From Leclercia adecarboxylata (GTDB lineage: Bacteria; Pseudomonadota; Gammaproteobacteria; Enterobacterales; Enterobacteriaceae): a DNA stretch of 64,000 bases. The stretch is taken from the NCBI RefSeq assembly GCF_006171285.1, contig NZ_CP040889.1, positions 4,836,001 through 4,900,000 on the forward strand, in the 5' to 3' direction. The notes beneath the pieces were generated by a model, which was not told where the DNA came from, made no database searches, and saw only the letters and a list, made by a program, of their open reading frames with translations. This document shows, piece after piece, positions 36,156 to 45,846 of the stretch; positions within the stretch are counted from its first letter, which is position 1; every line of letters starts with the position of its first letter. The translations under genes and the position numbers were made by a program.

Positions 36156-37067
36156 TCAGAACGCGTAATTTACGCCAATCCCCGCGTAGTGGAAGCGATC
36201 GCTGTCACCTTCATCATGGTGTTCCCACTCATACGCGTATTCCAGCGTCATGGATAAACCATTGCTGAAATCATAGGCATAGAGCAGCCCCAGTCGATTA
36301 AAGTCGTGCCCCTCACGATCGGGATCGTCCTGCCAGTCCCAGTTTGACCAGCGATCCAGCCCCAGACGGGTATAAGGCGTCAGGGTAGTGCTGCCTAACG
36401 AAATCGGCAGATAGGCGCGAATTTCCTGAGTGGAAAATTCGCCATTATTACGCGAACCATCCATATTAAAACCACGCTCTAAATAGTAGTTAACTCTGGC
36501 CGAAATCGTTTCATTGAGAGTCCAGGTAAAGCCAGTTTCTGTTTCGACACGGCTGTCAGAATAACCGGTTTTCTCCAGATCGTTGGCAAATTGATACATG
36601 GCAAACCAGCCGCTAAAACGCCAGTCGTCGGTTAATTTTAGATCCCAGTCAGGCTGAATTTTGTAGCGCTGCATATTGGCAGTGCCATCTTTCGCGCCAT
36701 GCTCATCTTTGAAATGATAACTGTAATTACGGAAGCCGCCGGTCAGACCGAGAACAAAATCATCGGTACCCATAACGCGATAGCGTAATTCAACCTCAGG
36801 TCGATCGAAATAGCTGCCGCGGGTCATGCTGCTATAATCGACCGGCCCTTCCTGATACATCGCCAGTGAAATTGTCCAGGCATCCCATGTGGCATTAAAC
36901 CACACGGAGGGTTCATATAATCCATCTTTATCGTCGCCCTGACCTTCGACGTTTTCAATTTCATACTTTGCGCCGATATTAAAATCCCAGTGTTTTGTTT
37001 CTGTTGCCTGTGCGCAGCTAACCCCTGCGCACAGTACAAGCGCAGCACTTCTCAGTAGAGTACTCAT
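36156..37067 (-). CDS. ompG: Outer-membrane porin OmpG
   Basis: This 303-residue protein has a signal peptide (cut after SCAQA) and strands matching E. coli OmpG: FNIGAKYEIENVEGQG, LGLTGGFRNYSYHF, TRVETETGF-like segments, YYLERGFNMDGSRNNGEFS and a terminal FHYAGIGVNYAF ending in Phe. OmpG is a monomeric 14-stranded pore admitting mono- to trisaccharides, which suits the glucoside operon. The start at 37067 (AGGGAA upstream) gives near-E. coli length. A terminator lies between it and ycjV. Confidence 0.94.
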   Translation of the reverse strand: MSTLLRSAALVLCAGVSCAQATETKHWDFNIGAKYEIENVEGQGDDKDGLYEPSVWFNATWDAWTISLAMYQEGPVDYSSMTRGSYFDRPEVELRYRVMGTDDFVLGLTGGFRNYSYHFKDEHGAKDGTANMQRYKIQPDWDLKLTDDWRFSGWFAMYQFANDLEKTGYSDSRVETETGFTWTLNETISARVNYYLERGFNMDGSRNNGEFSTQEIRAYLPISLGSTTLTPYTRLGLDRWSNWDWQDDPDREGHDFNRLGLLYAYDFSNGLSMTLEYAYEWEHHDEGDSDRFHYAGIGVNYAF

Positions 37068-37094
37068 TAATATATTCCCTATATAATTAACAAA

Positions 37095-37121
37095 CAAAAA
37101 ACCGGGAATGGATATTCCCGG
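37095..37121 (-). terminator. Terminator after ycjV
   Basis: CCGGGAAT (37102-37109) and ATTCCCGG (37114-37121) form an 8-bp stem with a GGAT loop; on the minus strand it is followed by TTTTTTGTTTG. It separates the ycjM-V operon from ompG, so ompG needs read-through or its own promoter. Confidence 0.88.
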
Positions 37122-37133
37122 CAAACGCTTTTA

Positions 37134-38216
37134 TTATCGGATTGCCACTTCCGTTTCTGCGTCGAAGAAATGGCACTTATTCATATCGAACCGGATGCCG
37201 ATATTATCCCCTGCGGCATAGTCATTTGCGGCACCCGCCCGGACCACCAGTTCATGCCCGCCTACGCTGGCGTAGAGCATAAATTCTGCACCTGTCAGCT
37301 CCGCGACGCTGACCCTGGCGGCAATGCTTTCGCCTTCTTCCTGTGGCGTGAAAATATCTTCCGGACGGATGCCGAACACCACGGCTTTACGCTGGTAGCC
37401 CTGGCTATTCAGCGCCGCGAGTTTGTCTTCCGGGATCGCCAGACGCAGGGTTTCGGTGACAAAGTAACGATCGTCTATCGCACCGCGAATGAAGTTCATT
37501 GCCGGAGAGCCGATGAAGCCTGCAACAAACATATTTGCTGGCTCGTTATAAACCTGTTTCGGCGCCCCCACCTGCTGAATGATGCCGTCTTTGAGGATCA
37601 CAATCCGGGTCGCCATAGTCATGGCTTCCGTCTGATCGTGGGTGACGTAGATCATGGTGGTGTTGAGCTTCTGGTGCAGCTTGCTGATTTCAGCGCGCAT
37701 CTGCACGCGGAGCTTGGCGTCGAGGTTGGAGAGCGGTTCATCCATCAGGAAGACACCGGCTTCCCGCACAATCGCCCGGCCCAACGCCACGCGCTGGCGC
37801 TGGCCGCCAGAGAGGGCGCCCGGTTTGCGCTTGAGGTAATCGCGCAGGCCCAGGATTTGCGCCGCCCAGTTAACCCGCTCTTCGATGACCGCTGGCGCAA
37901 TTTTTTGCATCTTCAGGCCAAACGCCATGTTGTCGTAGACCGTCATGTGCGGATAGAGCGCATAGTTCTGGAAGACCATCGCAATATCCCGGGATTTGGC
38001 CGGGACATCATTCATGCAGACACCGTCATTCACCAGCTCACCGGCACTGATCTCCTCCAGCCCGGCAATCATACGCAGGGTCGTTGATTTTCCACACCCG
38101 GAGGGACCGACGAAGACAATAAACTCTTTGTCCTCTATCTCGAGGTTGAAATCTTTCACCACGTGGACATGGTTATCATAGATTTTCTGAATATGTTTCA
38201 GGGACAGTTGAGCCAT
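37134..38216 (-). CDS. ycjV: ABC transporter ATPase YcjV (UgpC/MalK type)
   Basis: This 360-residue ATPase would energise the YcjNOP sugar importer. Walker A GPSGCGKST lies at residues 37-45, followed by the Q-loop, the signature LSGGQRQRVALGRA, Walker B FLMDEPLSNLDAKL and a C-terminal TOBE/regulatory domain (VVFGIRPEDIFTP). The start at 38216 is two bases after the ycjU stop. In E. coli K-12 the gene is a pseudogene; here the frame is complete, so the importer has its own ATPase. Confidence 0.95.
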   Translation of the reverse strand: MAQLSLKHIQKIYDNHVHVVKDFNLEIEDKEFIVFVGPSGCGKSTTLRMIAGLEEISAGELVNDGVCMNDVPAKSRDIAMVFQNYALYPHMTVYDNMAFGLKMQKIAPAVIEERVNWAAQILGLRDYLKRKPGALSGGQRQRVALGRAIVREAGVFLMDEPLSNLDAKLRVQMRAEISKLHQKLNTTMIYVTHDQTEAMTMATRIVILKDGIIQQVGAPKQVYNEPANMFVAGFIGSPAMNFIRGAIDDRYFVTETLRLAIPEDKLAALNSQGYQRKAVVFGIRPEDIFTPQEEGESIAARVSVAELTGAEFMLYASVGGHELVVRAGAANDYAAGDNIGIRFDMNKCHFFDAETEVAIR

Positions 38217-38218
38217 TG

Positions 38219-38893
38219 TTAGTTCCTTATCAATACCGTCCGGGAGGCCCAGAAATCGGTCAGACATTTCCAGGTCAATTCCCGCGTTGAACGAAGTTGT
38301 AGCCCCGCATGGTCCAGCCCGGGCCCAATCCCCACCGATAACATGCCCGCCGCGTTGATTGCCGCCACGCCAGCCGCGGCATCTTCAACGCCGATAGCCT
38401 CCTGTGGACGCACATTCAGCCCGGCGCAGGCCGCGAGGAAGATCTCCGGGTCCGGTTTGGAACGGGCAATGCGGGAAGCATCGGCGCAAAAATCAAACGC
38501 CTGCGCTATCCCCAGCGCTTGCAAAATTCCCGGGGCATTAAGGGATACGGAGGCCAGCCCAATCAGAACGTTCGCCGCGCGGATCTCGGCCAGCACCTCG
38601 CGGATGCCCGGCAGCAGTGACTCATGGGTCAGCGAAGCCAGCGACCGGACGTAGAGATCGTTTTTCTTACTCGCCAGCGCCAGGCGCTGCGGGTGGTCAA
38701 ACGCCTGCTCTTTGCCACCGTGTCGCAGGATCCGCACCAGGGAGTCCATGCGGCTTATCCCCTTAAGCTCCTCGTTGAAGGTCTCGTCGATGGTGATGCC
38801 AGCCTCCTGCGCCACTTCATACCAGGCCAGAAAATGAAGATGGGCGGTATCGGTGATCACCCCATCCAGATCGAAAACAACAGCCTTAAGCAT
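38219..38893 (-). CDS. ycjU: Beta-phosphoglucomutase YcjU
   Basis: This 224-residue HAD-superfamily enzyme has the nucleophile motif [16 protein letters not shown], the substrate-shuttling [13 protein letters not shown] cap motif, GLASVSLNA and [13 protein letters not shown]. It converts beta-glucose-1-phosphate, released by YcjT, to glucose-6-phosphate. ATG 38893 has GGAGG nine bases upstream and is preferred over a GTG nine bases earlier. It overlaps the ycjT end by eight bases. A YcjW-type operator lies 16 bases upstream inside ycjT. Confidence 0.94.
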   Translation of the reverse strand: MLKAVVFDLDGVITDTAHLHFLAWYEVAQEAGITIDETFNEELKGISRMDSLVRILRHGGKEQAFDHPQRLALASKKNDLYVRSLASLTHESLLPGIREVLAEIRAANVLIGLASVSLNAPGILQALGIAQAFDFCADASRIARSKPDPEIFLAACAGLNVRPQEAIGVEDAAAGVAAINAAGMLSVGIGPGLDHAGLQLRSTRELTWKCLTDFWASRTVLIRN

Positions 38894-41165
38894 CGTGCCC
38901 ACCCTCCGTGGTAGCGGTCCCAGTAACGGGCGTCATAAAGTCCCTGTAAGACCAGACCTCCCGCCCCGAAACGTTAAGAGTTTTTCCCCACAGGGTTAAC
39001 GTGACGGGTGCCGTGGTGTCGATCGTTAAGAGATCGTCTTCAAGGGTGACGCGCAGCCTTGCGTTGCGCCAGCGCAGCGGGAAAGTGAGCCTGCGCCAGT
39101 GGGCAGGCAATTTCGGCGCAAGGTGCAACTCCCCTTCCACCACCTGCAGGCCAGCAAACCCCTGAATGACCCCGGACCAGATAGCCCCTGTTGCGGCAGC
39201 ATGGATCCCCTCATCGCTGCTGTGCGGATCGTCACCCAGATCGATGGCGACGCCGTCACGCCAGAAGGCGTACGCCCGCTCCGTATCGCCACAACGCGCA
39301 AAAACAATTCCGTGAATGGCCTTGCTCAGTGAAGAGTCGTGGATGGTGCGTGGCTCGTAGAACGCCAGATTGGCGACACACTGCTGCGGCGTAAAGCGTT
39401 CCGGCAGCAGGTAGTTGAGCATCACCACATCCGCCTGCTTGAGGATCTGCATCTCGTTCACTTCTGCACGCGAGTAATCCAGCAGGATGGTCTGTTTACC
39501 GGCTTTGGCTTTATAGCGACTCAGGTCGATAGCCGGTTTCGCCATGAAAGTGTCATCCTGAGGCAGCACACCCTCGGCATTCGCTTCCGGCAGCCATAAA
39601 CGCGTCAGAAAGCGATTAGCGTTTTCCGTAAAGCGCGCGTCCTCACGGCCGAACATCGTCATGAACCGGCGGGCGCTGGCGACATTATGCCAGGCGAGAT
39701 AGTTGGTATAGGCGTTGTTATTGACGTGCTCCGTGTATTCATCCGGGCCAATCACATCATGAATTTCCAGACGCCCGTTGGCTTCTGTGGCGCGCCCCAT
39801 CCAGAACGATGCTGTCTCCATCAGCAGCGTCAGCCCTTCATTGCGCATGAAGTCGTCATCGTGCGTTGCCTGCCAGTAAGCGACAACGGCCCAGGCGATA
39901 TCCGCCACGATGTGGTGCTCAGCCAGCGCGGAGGCCACCTTCTGGCGTATCCCGGTGCGGATGTTAATTGCCGCGAACTCCGGCGTCTCTTCCTGGCCGC
40001 TTGCGGCACTCTCCCACGGGAACAGCGCACCCGGCCAGCCGTTACGACGGGCTTTTTCCCGCGCTCCCGGCAGGTTTAACCAGCGATAGCGCAGCAGGCT
40101 GCGGGCAACCTGCGGACGGGTAAAGAGATGGAACGGCAGCAGGAATATTTCGGTATCCCAGAAGACGTGCCCTTTATACCCTTCCCCGGTGAGCCCTTTG
40201 GCCGCAATACTGCTTCGCTCGTCATGGGCAGGCGTCATGGCGGTGAGATGCCAGACGGCATAGTCCAGCGCCCTCTGATCCCACTCCTGCGTCGAAGCCA
40301 CCTCCACCCGGCTGTCGCGCCACACTTTCTCCCAGGCGCTGGCTGAACACGCCAGCAGTGTAGCGTATCCCTGTGACGCGCAGGCCTGGAGATCGGCCAG
40401 AGCATTACGGGCGAAAGTCTCCGTAGACAGCGCCCTGTCGCGTCGGTGAGTCACCCACACCAGTTTCTGCAGAGTGACAGTTTCCCCCGGCGAGGCGGTC
40501 AACGCATGATGCGCGGTGATGCGGCGATTTTTGGCGGTAAAGCTGCTGTCGCTGTCCTTTGAGAGACGACAACAGGCTGAGATCGCCACCTCTGCGGCAC
40601 GATCCTGGGTTTCATACACCCCCTGCAGGTAGTGCTGGTCAAATACCCTGACCGAGATCTCATCCAGATGCTGCCTGCCGCTGTTGGTCTGGGTCGCATC
40701 GATGCCGGTTTTTAAAACAATCTGCGAGGACGCGTCCAGCGGGGTGATCGACAGTTGCATCGCCACCAGCGGTAGTGCATCCAGTGACACAAAGCGACGG
40801 CTTTCCAGACGATAGCGCCTGCCTTCAGGTGAGCGCCAGATCAGGCTGCGATGCAGTTCGCCGTTAGCAAAGGCCAGCTCGCGTTGCCAGCTCAGGATCT
40901 CCCCGGACAACAGGGTAAAATTCTTGCCATCCAGCTCAACTTCAATACCGGTAATATCCGGCAGATTAACCAGCTCGCAGGTCTCGTTACGCCCCGCGCG
41001 ATGATACAGACCCGCAAGATACATCCCCCGGGTTTGCTGAGTGTATTCTTCTTCATGAGTGGCGCGAATGCCCATATAGCCGTTACCGCAGGCCATGATG
41101 GACGCGTATTTATTCAGGCTGTGTGGACAAAACGCCGGATCGGTTAAGAGAGACAGGTTCAGCAT
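38886..41165 (-). CDS. ycjT: Kojibiose phosphorylase YcjT (GH65)
   Basis: This 759-residue GH65 enzyme phosphorolyses kojibiose to beta-glucose-1-phosphate and glucose. The catalytic barrel carries [34 protein letters not shown] (the general acid Glu is in GPDEY) and [13 protein letters not shown] for the phosphate pocket. A small jelly-roll C-terminal domain follows. Its start overlaps the ycjS stop by seven bases, and its product is the substrate of YcjU encoded next. The E. coli orthologue's activity has been shown biochemically. Confidence 0.94.
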   Translation of the reverse strand: MLNLSLLTDPAFCPHSLNKYASIMACGNGYMGIRATHEEEYTQQTRGMYLAGLYHRAGRNETCELVNLPDITGIEVELDGKNFTLLSGEILSWQRELAFANGELHRSLIWRSPEGRRYRLESRRFVSLDALPLVAMQLSITPLDASSQIVLKTGIDATQTNSGRQHLDEISVRVFDQHYLQGVYETQDRAAEVAISACCRLSKDSDSSFTAKNRRITAHHALTASPGETVTLQKLVWVTHRRDRALSTETFARNALADLQACASQGYATLLACSASAWEKVWRDSRVEVASTQEWDQRALDYAVWHLTAMTPAHDERSSIAAKGLTGEGYKGHVFWDTEIFLLPFHLFTRPQVARSLLRYRWLNLPGAREKARRNGWPGALFPWESAASGQEETPEFAAINIRTGIRQKVASALAEHHIVADIAWAVVAYWQATHDDDFMRNEGLTLLMETASFWMGRATEANGRLEIHDVIGPDEYTEHVNNNAYTNYLAWHNVASARRFMTMFGREDARFTENANRFLTRLWLPEANAEGVLPQDDTFMAKPAIDLSRYKAKAGKQTILLDYSRAEVNEMQILKQADVVMLNYLLPERFTPQQCVANLAFYEPRTIHDSSLSKAIHGIVFARCGDTERAYAFWRDGVAIDLGDDPHSSDEGIHAAATGAIWSGVIQGFAGLQVVEGELHLAPKLPAHWRRLTFPLRWRNARLRVTLEDDLLTIDTTAPVTLTLWGKTLNVSGREVWSYRDFMTPVTGTATTEGGHDA
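38909..38922. promoter_or_regulatory. Second YcjW-type operator candidate, inside the 3' end of ycjT
   Basis: TGGTAGCGGTCCCA is identical in sequence and orientation to the 14-mer at the ycjM promoter and fits the LacI-family dyad TGGnAnCGnTnCCA. It sits 16 bases before the ycjU start, within the last codons of ycjT. I see no strong promoter next to it, so it may be a roadblock or an auxiliary looping site. Confidence 0.65.
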
Positions 41166-42214
41166 AACGTCACGCTTTCCCCTTTTTCCGCCGCTTCATA
41201 CAGCGCAGCGACTAACTGCTGGATAACCAGCCCCTGCTCGGCATCGGCGATCATCACCGGCTCTCCCATCACGTGACGGACAAAGGCTTCCATGCTGCGT
41301 AAATGGCGCCGATCGTCAGCCTCTTCACGCTGGCTCAGGATATGTAAAACCCCCGCCTCGTCGTTATAAATGTGTGCCGGGAACAGCGTTGCTCCGGCTT
41401 TCTCACCGCAGAATGAGACATTCATGATCGACTGCTCGCGGATATTGAGCGCAAACGACGTGTCCAGACGCAGCACGCCGCCATTGCAGAACTCAATGGT
41501 GCCAAACAGGGCATCCTCCACGGTGAACTGAGCGGGATCCCACTCACCGAACTGGCCGCTGTTTTTACGGTTCCCCAGCTTCTGGAAACTGTGCGCCGTC
41601 ACCCGTTTGACTGCCGGGAAACCCAGCACATACATTGCGGCATCAAGCATATGGATGCCGATATCGATCAGCGGCCCACCGCCCTGTAGCGATTTGTTGG
41701 TAAAAACGCCCCAGCCCGGCACACCGCAGCGGCGCAGCGCCTGCGCCGTGGTGAAGTAAATTTCACCGAATGTCCCGTTCAGCACCGCCTCGCGCAGCAG
41801 CTGCGTGTCGAGCGCAAAACGGTGGTGGAAATCATACGCCAGCACTTTTCCCGCTTTGCGCGATGCGATGCGCATCCGATCGGCCTGCTGCGGCGTCATG
41901 GCGGGCGGTTTTTCACACATCACATGGCATCCGGCCTCCAGCGCCGCCATGGCGTGTTCAAAGTGGAAGCGGTTCGGTGAACAGACGCTCACCACATCAG
42001 GCTTGACCTCCCGCAGCATCTCTTGCGCGTCCTGCCATGCCGAAGGGATAGCATGTCGCTGTGCAAACGCCTGAGCCTGTTCGAGGCGGCTGTCCATGAC
42101 AGCCACCATCTGAACATCACTGCGGGTGGCGTAATACGAGGCATGCACTTTGTCTGCAACCTGCCCGGCGCCAATAATGGCGACACGCAGAGGCAAAGGT
42201 GTTGAAGCACTCAT
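41159..42214 (-). CDS. ycjS: Glucoside 3-dehydrogenase YcjS (Gfo/Idh/MocA family)
   Basis: This 351-residue NAD-dependent oxidoreductase has the Rossmann motif VAIIGAGQVADKVH at the N-terminus, MCEKPPAMTPQQ (catalytic-lysine motif EKP) and GGGPLIDIGIHMLDAA. YcjS oxidises D-glucosides at C3 in the QRS interconversion of gulosides and glucosides. ATG 42214 was chosen because AAGGA lies about 10 bases upstream and the length equals the E. coli protein; two earlier Met codons overlap ycjR. Confidence 0.92.
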   Translation of the reverse strand: MSASTPLPLRVAIIGAGQVADKVHASYYATRSDVQMVAVMDSRLEQAQAFAQRHAIPSAWQDAQEMLREVKPDVVSVCSPNRFHFEHAMAALEAGCHVMCEKPPAMTPQQADRMRIASRKAGKVLAYDFHHRFALDTQLLREAVLNGTFGEIYFTTAQALRRCGVPGWGVFTNKSLQGGGPLIDIGIHMLDAAMYVLGFPAVKRVTAHSFQKLGNRKNSGQFGEWDPAQFTVEDALFGTIEFCNGGVLRLDTSFALNIREQSIMNVSFCGEKAGATLFPAHIYNDEAGVLHILSQREEADDRRHLRSMEAFVRHVMGEPVMIADAEQGLVIQQLVAALYEAAEKGESVTLC

Positions 42215-42228
42215 CACGCTGCTCATCC

Positions 42229-43017
42229 TTAGCATTCACGCAAATAATTGAGTGAGTCCTGATAAGCCCGGGCAGGATCGTCGGCACGCACACGGCATTC
42301 ATAGACCACGTAACCCTGATAGTTGTCAGCGCGTAACTGATCGAACAGGGTGGCAAAGTCCAGGCTGCCGCTGCCCGGCTGATAACGATGGTTATCGGCA
42401 ATGTGCACGTGGCCCAGCAGATCCCGGTTCTGGTGCAGGGCATCCGTTATCGCGTCTTCTTCAATGTTCATATGATAAAAATCGCCGATGATCTCAACGT
42501 GTTTGAGGGCGTTCTCTTCGATATAGCGACGCGCGTCGGCCAGGGTGTTGATCATGTGGTCCTGGTAGCGGTTCAGCGGCTCCAGATAGACGGTCGTCCC
42601 GGTGCGCGCCGCCACCTCATCCAGCCAGCGCAGCGAGGCGCTGACCGCTTTGCGATCGCCGTCGAGGCTGCGCGGTGAGGTCATCGGCGGCAGACGGAAG
42701 GTAAACATTCCCCAGGCGGCGGGCACGATAATCCCCTTCCCGCCCACCTCGGCGAGCGCTTCCAGAATACGTTCAATCTGCTGTAAACCGTTAAGGCGAC
42801 GTTCTTCGATGAAGTCCCCGATCCAGCCGTCATAGCCGCCACAGGCCGTGGTCACGGGTAAGCCGGTGGCCTTGATGGCCGCTTTAACCTCGTCGAGATT
42901 ATCCACCAGCAGCCTGCCGTCAATCTCATAGCCATCAAATCCCATGGCTTTGATGTACAGGAATTTTTCGAGGATCGTGGTCGGGAAAAAGGCCTGGTTT
43001 TGCGTTGCGATTTTCAT
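42229..43017 (-). CDS. ycjR: 3-keto-guloside 4-epimerase YcjR (TIM-barrel isomerase)
   Basis: This 262-residue protein is of the xylose-isomerase-like TIM barrel (AP endonuclease 2) family. Metal-site residues are visible in TTVYLEPLNRYQDHM (Glu), EIIGDFYHMNIEEDAI (Asp and His), GHVHIADNHRYQPGSG and YVVYECRV (Glu). It epimerises C4 of the 3-keto sugar made by YcjQ so that YcjS can reduce it. It lies between ycjQ (17-bp gap) and ycjS. Confidence 0.92.
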   Translation of the reverse strand: MKIATQNQAFFPTTILEKFLYIKAMGFDGYEIDGRLLVDNLDEVKAAIKATGLPVTTACGGYDGWIGDFIEERRLNGLQQIERILEALAEVGGKGIIVPAAWGMFTFRLPPMTSPRSLDGDRKAVSASLRWLDEVAARTGTTVYLEPLNRYQDHMINTLADARRYIEENALKHVEIIGDFYHMNIEEDAITDALHQNRDLLGHVHIADNHRYQPGSGSLDFATLFDQLRADNYQGYVVYECRVRADDPARAYQDSLNYLREC

Positions 43018-43034
43018 TAATTGCTCTCCTTAGC

Positions 43035-44087
43035 TTAGAAAGTGACGCCCATTTTGATGCTCAGCTCCGGGTGCCGGTCGACATACTGCATGTAGCTCTC
43101 CGCGCTGGTCGTGAACGTCACCACCGGGTCGATCAGATCCTCGCAGTTGAGATAACCGTTCATCAGCAGTTCCCAGCAGGTCTCTTCGATACGCTTGCGG
43201 TCCCAGCGCGGATAATCCGGATTTGGCTCGCTGCATGCGCGGGAGAAAACGATCTTCGCATTATTGAAATGGGCTTCACGTCCTAAGTTGAACCCTTCTG
43301 CAAAGGGCTTCGCGAAGGCGACATAGGAGATCGTTCCACCGTAGGCCAGGCCACGCAGGGCAGACTGCAGCGCATCGGCATAGCCGCTGGTTTCGATAAT
43401 GACGTCGGCCCCCTGCTTACCAGTCAGTTTTTTGATCTCCAGTCCGACATCAGTATTTAGCGGGCTCAGACAGTAATCCGCCCCGTTACGGCGGGCGATA
43501 TCGCAGCGGTGTGCAACAGGATCGACCCCGATGACCACGGAAGCCCCGGCTTTTTTTGCCAGCTGGATGGCAATCTGGCCGATCGCGCCCAGACCGACCA
43601 CCACCACGAAATCACCGACCCGCACGTTGGCATCGCGAACGCCACTCATGGCGAACTGCGCCGGGTCATAGCAGACGGCATTTTTCCACGAGGCGCCCTG
43701 CGGCATTTTGCGCAGCTTGTAGTTGTTGACGGCATTGACGATCACCGTCTCCTGTAACGGCCCGTAGCAGCAGACGCTGTCGCCGATCTGGTACGCCGTC
43801 ACATCAGCACCGCATTCGACGATCTCGCCCACAATCATATTGCCCAACTGGAACTTGCCGAATTCGATCCCACGGGCTGCGCCTTCTTCACGCGGGGTAA
43901 ACATCTGCCACTCCGCGTTGAACTCTTCATCAATAAAGGGGCTTGCCGCCCGAAAATCCACCACTTCGGTGCCGTGCTTCGGGGCACCAAAACGGGCGCG
44001 AATTTTTACTTCGTGTGCCGCAACCGGACGATCTTCATACTCCACCAGCGCTGCCACACGAGGCGCTGTCGCTACTAACTTTTTCAT
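43035..44087 (-). CDS. ycjQ: D-guloside 3-dehydrogenase YcjQ (zinc-type MDR)
   Basis: This 350-residue medium-chain dehydrogenase has an N-terminal GroES-like fold and a Rossmann domain with VVVVGLGAIGQIAIQLAKKAG. The usual catalytic Cys region reads RARFGAPKHGTEV, so the standard GICGSD-type zinc motif is altered, and PKHGTE carries a His and Glu. The E. coli orthologue oxidises D-gulosides at C3 with NAD. It starts the QRS enzyme block after the permease genes. Confidence 0.92.
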   Translation of the reverse strand: MKKLVATAPRVAALVEYEDRPVAAHEVKIRARFGAPKHGTEVVDFRAASPFIDEEFNAEWQMFTPREEGAARGIEFGKFQLGNMIVGEIVECGADVTAYQIGDSVCCYGPLQETVIVNAVNNYKLRKMPQGASWKNAVCYDPAQFAMSGVRDANVRVGDFVVVVGLGAIGQIAIQLAKKAGASVVIGVDPVAHRCDIARRNGADYCLSPLNTDVGLEIKKLTGKQGADVIIETSGYADALQSALRGLAYGGTISYVAFAKPFAEGFNLGREAHFNNAKIVFSRACSEPNPDYPRWDRKRIEETCWELLMNGYLNCEDLIDPVVTFTTSAESYMQYVDRHPELSIKMGVTF

Positions 44088-44115
44088 GACCTACTCCTTG
44101 ATTAACCTGGCCGCC

Positions 44116-44958
44116 TCAGCCCTTAACGCCACCGGCGGTCAAACCACTTTTAATAAAACGTTCAGACAGCGCATACATGATCACCACCGGCAGTGCCGTC
44201 ACCAGCGAGGCCGCCATCATCCGCCCCCAGATGTAATCCGGGGTGCTGAAGAGCGTGTTCAGCCCAACTGGCAGGGTGAAGTTGCTGGCGCTGGAGAGGA
44301 AAATGGAAGCAAACAGATAGTCGTTCCACGCCACCATGAAGCAGTAGACAAAGACCGAGACCAGCCCGGAAATGGCCAGCGGCACGGTGATGCGAAAGAT
44401 GATTTGCAGCCGGTTGAGGCCATCCATCATCGCGGCTTCTTCTATCTCGTCCGGAATGGTGTCGAAATAGCTGCGCAGCATGAATACCGCCGTCGGCAAT
44501 GTCTGGGTCACCATGGTAATGATCAGCGCCAGTTCGGTGTCATAGATGCCTAACGCGGTGATAATTTTGAACAGCGGCACCACCAGCAAAATGCCGGAGA
44601 ACATATAGACGGTGTAAAAGCTCGCATTGATGGTCGCCCGGCCTTTGAAACGCAGTTTGGACAGGGCGTACGCGCCAAGCGTGCCGAGGAAAACGGCAAT
44701 AACCGACGAGGTGAGCGACACCACCATGCTGTTGCGGAAGTAATCCACAAACGGGAAGATCAGCGGATTAAAGATGTCGACATAATGCTGCAGCGTCCAC
44801 GCCTGCGGCAGAATGGTCGGGTGCAGCGATATCGCCTCCTTCGCGCTTTTGAATGAGGTCATCAGCATCACGAAGAACGGGAACAGCGTGATAATCAAAA
44901 ACACCGCCAGTCCCAGATAAAAACCAATACGGCCCAGTACGCGTTTATTTGTTGCCAT
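44116..44958 (-). CDS. ycjP: ABC sugar permease YcjP
   Basis: This 280-residue MalG-type inner-membrane permease has about six membrane helices and the cytosolic EAA loop EIEEAAMMDGLNRLQIIFRI that docks the ATPase. It forms a heterodimer with YcjO to import sugars delivered by YcjN. It overlaps ycjO by 14 bp. A 28-bp gap separates it from ycjQ. Confidence 0.94.
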   Translation of the reverse strand: MATNKRVLGRIGFYLGLAVFLIITLFPFFVMLMTSFKSAKEAISLHPTILPQAWTLQHYVDIFNPLIFPFVDYFRNSMVVSLTSSVIAVFLGTLGAYALSKLRFKGRATINASFYTVYMFSGILLVVPLFKIITALGIYDTELALIITMVTQTLPTAVFMLRSYFDTIPDEIEEAAMMDGLNRLQIIFRITVPLAISGLVSVFVYCFMVAWNDYLFASIFLSSASNFTLPVGLNTLFSTPDYIWGRMMAASLVTALPVVIMYALSERFIKSGLTAGGVKG

Positions 44959-45826
44959 TGAGGTTTACCCTTTTTCTGGTCAGCAGAATGACGGCGAAGA
45001 TGATCACAAACAGCACCACAGAAATAGCGGCGGCTTTCCCGAGGTCGTTGAAGGCAAAGGCGGTTTTGTAGAGATAAACGCCCAGAATATCGACCTTGGT
45101 GGTCAGCAGATACACATCCGCAAACATGTAGAACATCCAGATGGTTCGCAGGGTGATGACCGTGGCCAGCACCGGCATAATCGCCGGCAGCGTGACGATG
45201 CGAAACCTCTGCCAGGCGTTGGCTCCGTCCATCTCTGCCGCTTCGTACAACGACTTATCGATGGTCTGCAAAATCGCCAGGAACGAGATAAAGGCGTACG
45301 GGAAATAGCGCCAGATGGCGAACAGCACCACCAGCACAAAACTGCTGCCCGGGTTGTCGAACCACAGCGGGGCCTGGTCATAGAGATGCAGCAGATCCAC
45401 CCCCAGGTAGTTCACAATGCCGTAGCCGTTGTTGAACATGTACTTCCAGGCGAACACCAGCGAGATCGACGGCGTCACGTAGGAGAGGATCACCAGGGAA
45501 CGCGCCGTTTTGCGCAGGCGAAACTCCCGGTTAAAGAAGATGGCGACGGCCAGCCCCAACCCGGTACTCCCCAGCACCACCAGCGCCGTATACCAGAAGG
45601 TCATCCATAACGAGTGCCAGAAGGCCGGGTCACTCAGGATGCGGATGTAGTTATCCAGCCCGACAAACACGGCGCTCACCCGCGGATTTAACGGCAAGCG
45701 TAAGAAACTGATTTCAATGTTGGAAATCATTGGCCAGGCCACCAGGCCCCCCAGCAAAATCAGGCTGGGGGCCAACAGCAGCATGGCGAAAGGCATATCT
45801 GAACGACCAGAAAACAACGTCTTCAT
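44945..45826 (-). CDS. ycjO: ABC sugar permease YcjO
   Basis: This 293-residue MalF/UgpA-type permease has about six membrane helices and the EAA motif YEAAEMDGANAWQRFRIVTL. It pairs with YcjP. It lies 20 bp after ycjN and overlaps ycjP. The length fits the short MalF-like subgroup without the large periplasmic loop. Confidence 0.94.
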   Translation of the reverse strand: MKTLFSGRSDMPFAMLLLAPSLILLGGLVAWPMISNIEISFLRLPLNPRVSAVFVGLDNYIRILSDPAFWHSLWMTFWYTALVVLGSTGLGLAVAIFFNREFRLRKTARSLVILSYVTPSISLVFAWKYMFNNGYGIVNYLGVDLLHLYDQAPLWFDNPGSSFVLVVLFAIWRYFPYAFISFLAILQTIDKSLYEAAEMDGANAWQRFRIVTLPAIMPVLATVITLRTIWMFYMFADVYLLTTKVDILGVYLYKTAFAFNDLGKAAAISVVLFVIIFAVILLTRKRVNLNGNK

Positions 45827-45846
45827 AATTCCCTTCCGCAGCGCGC

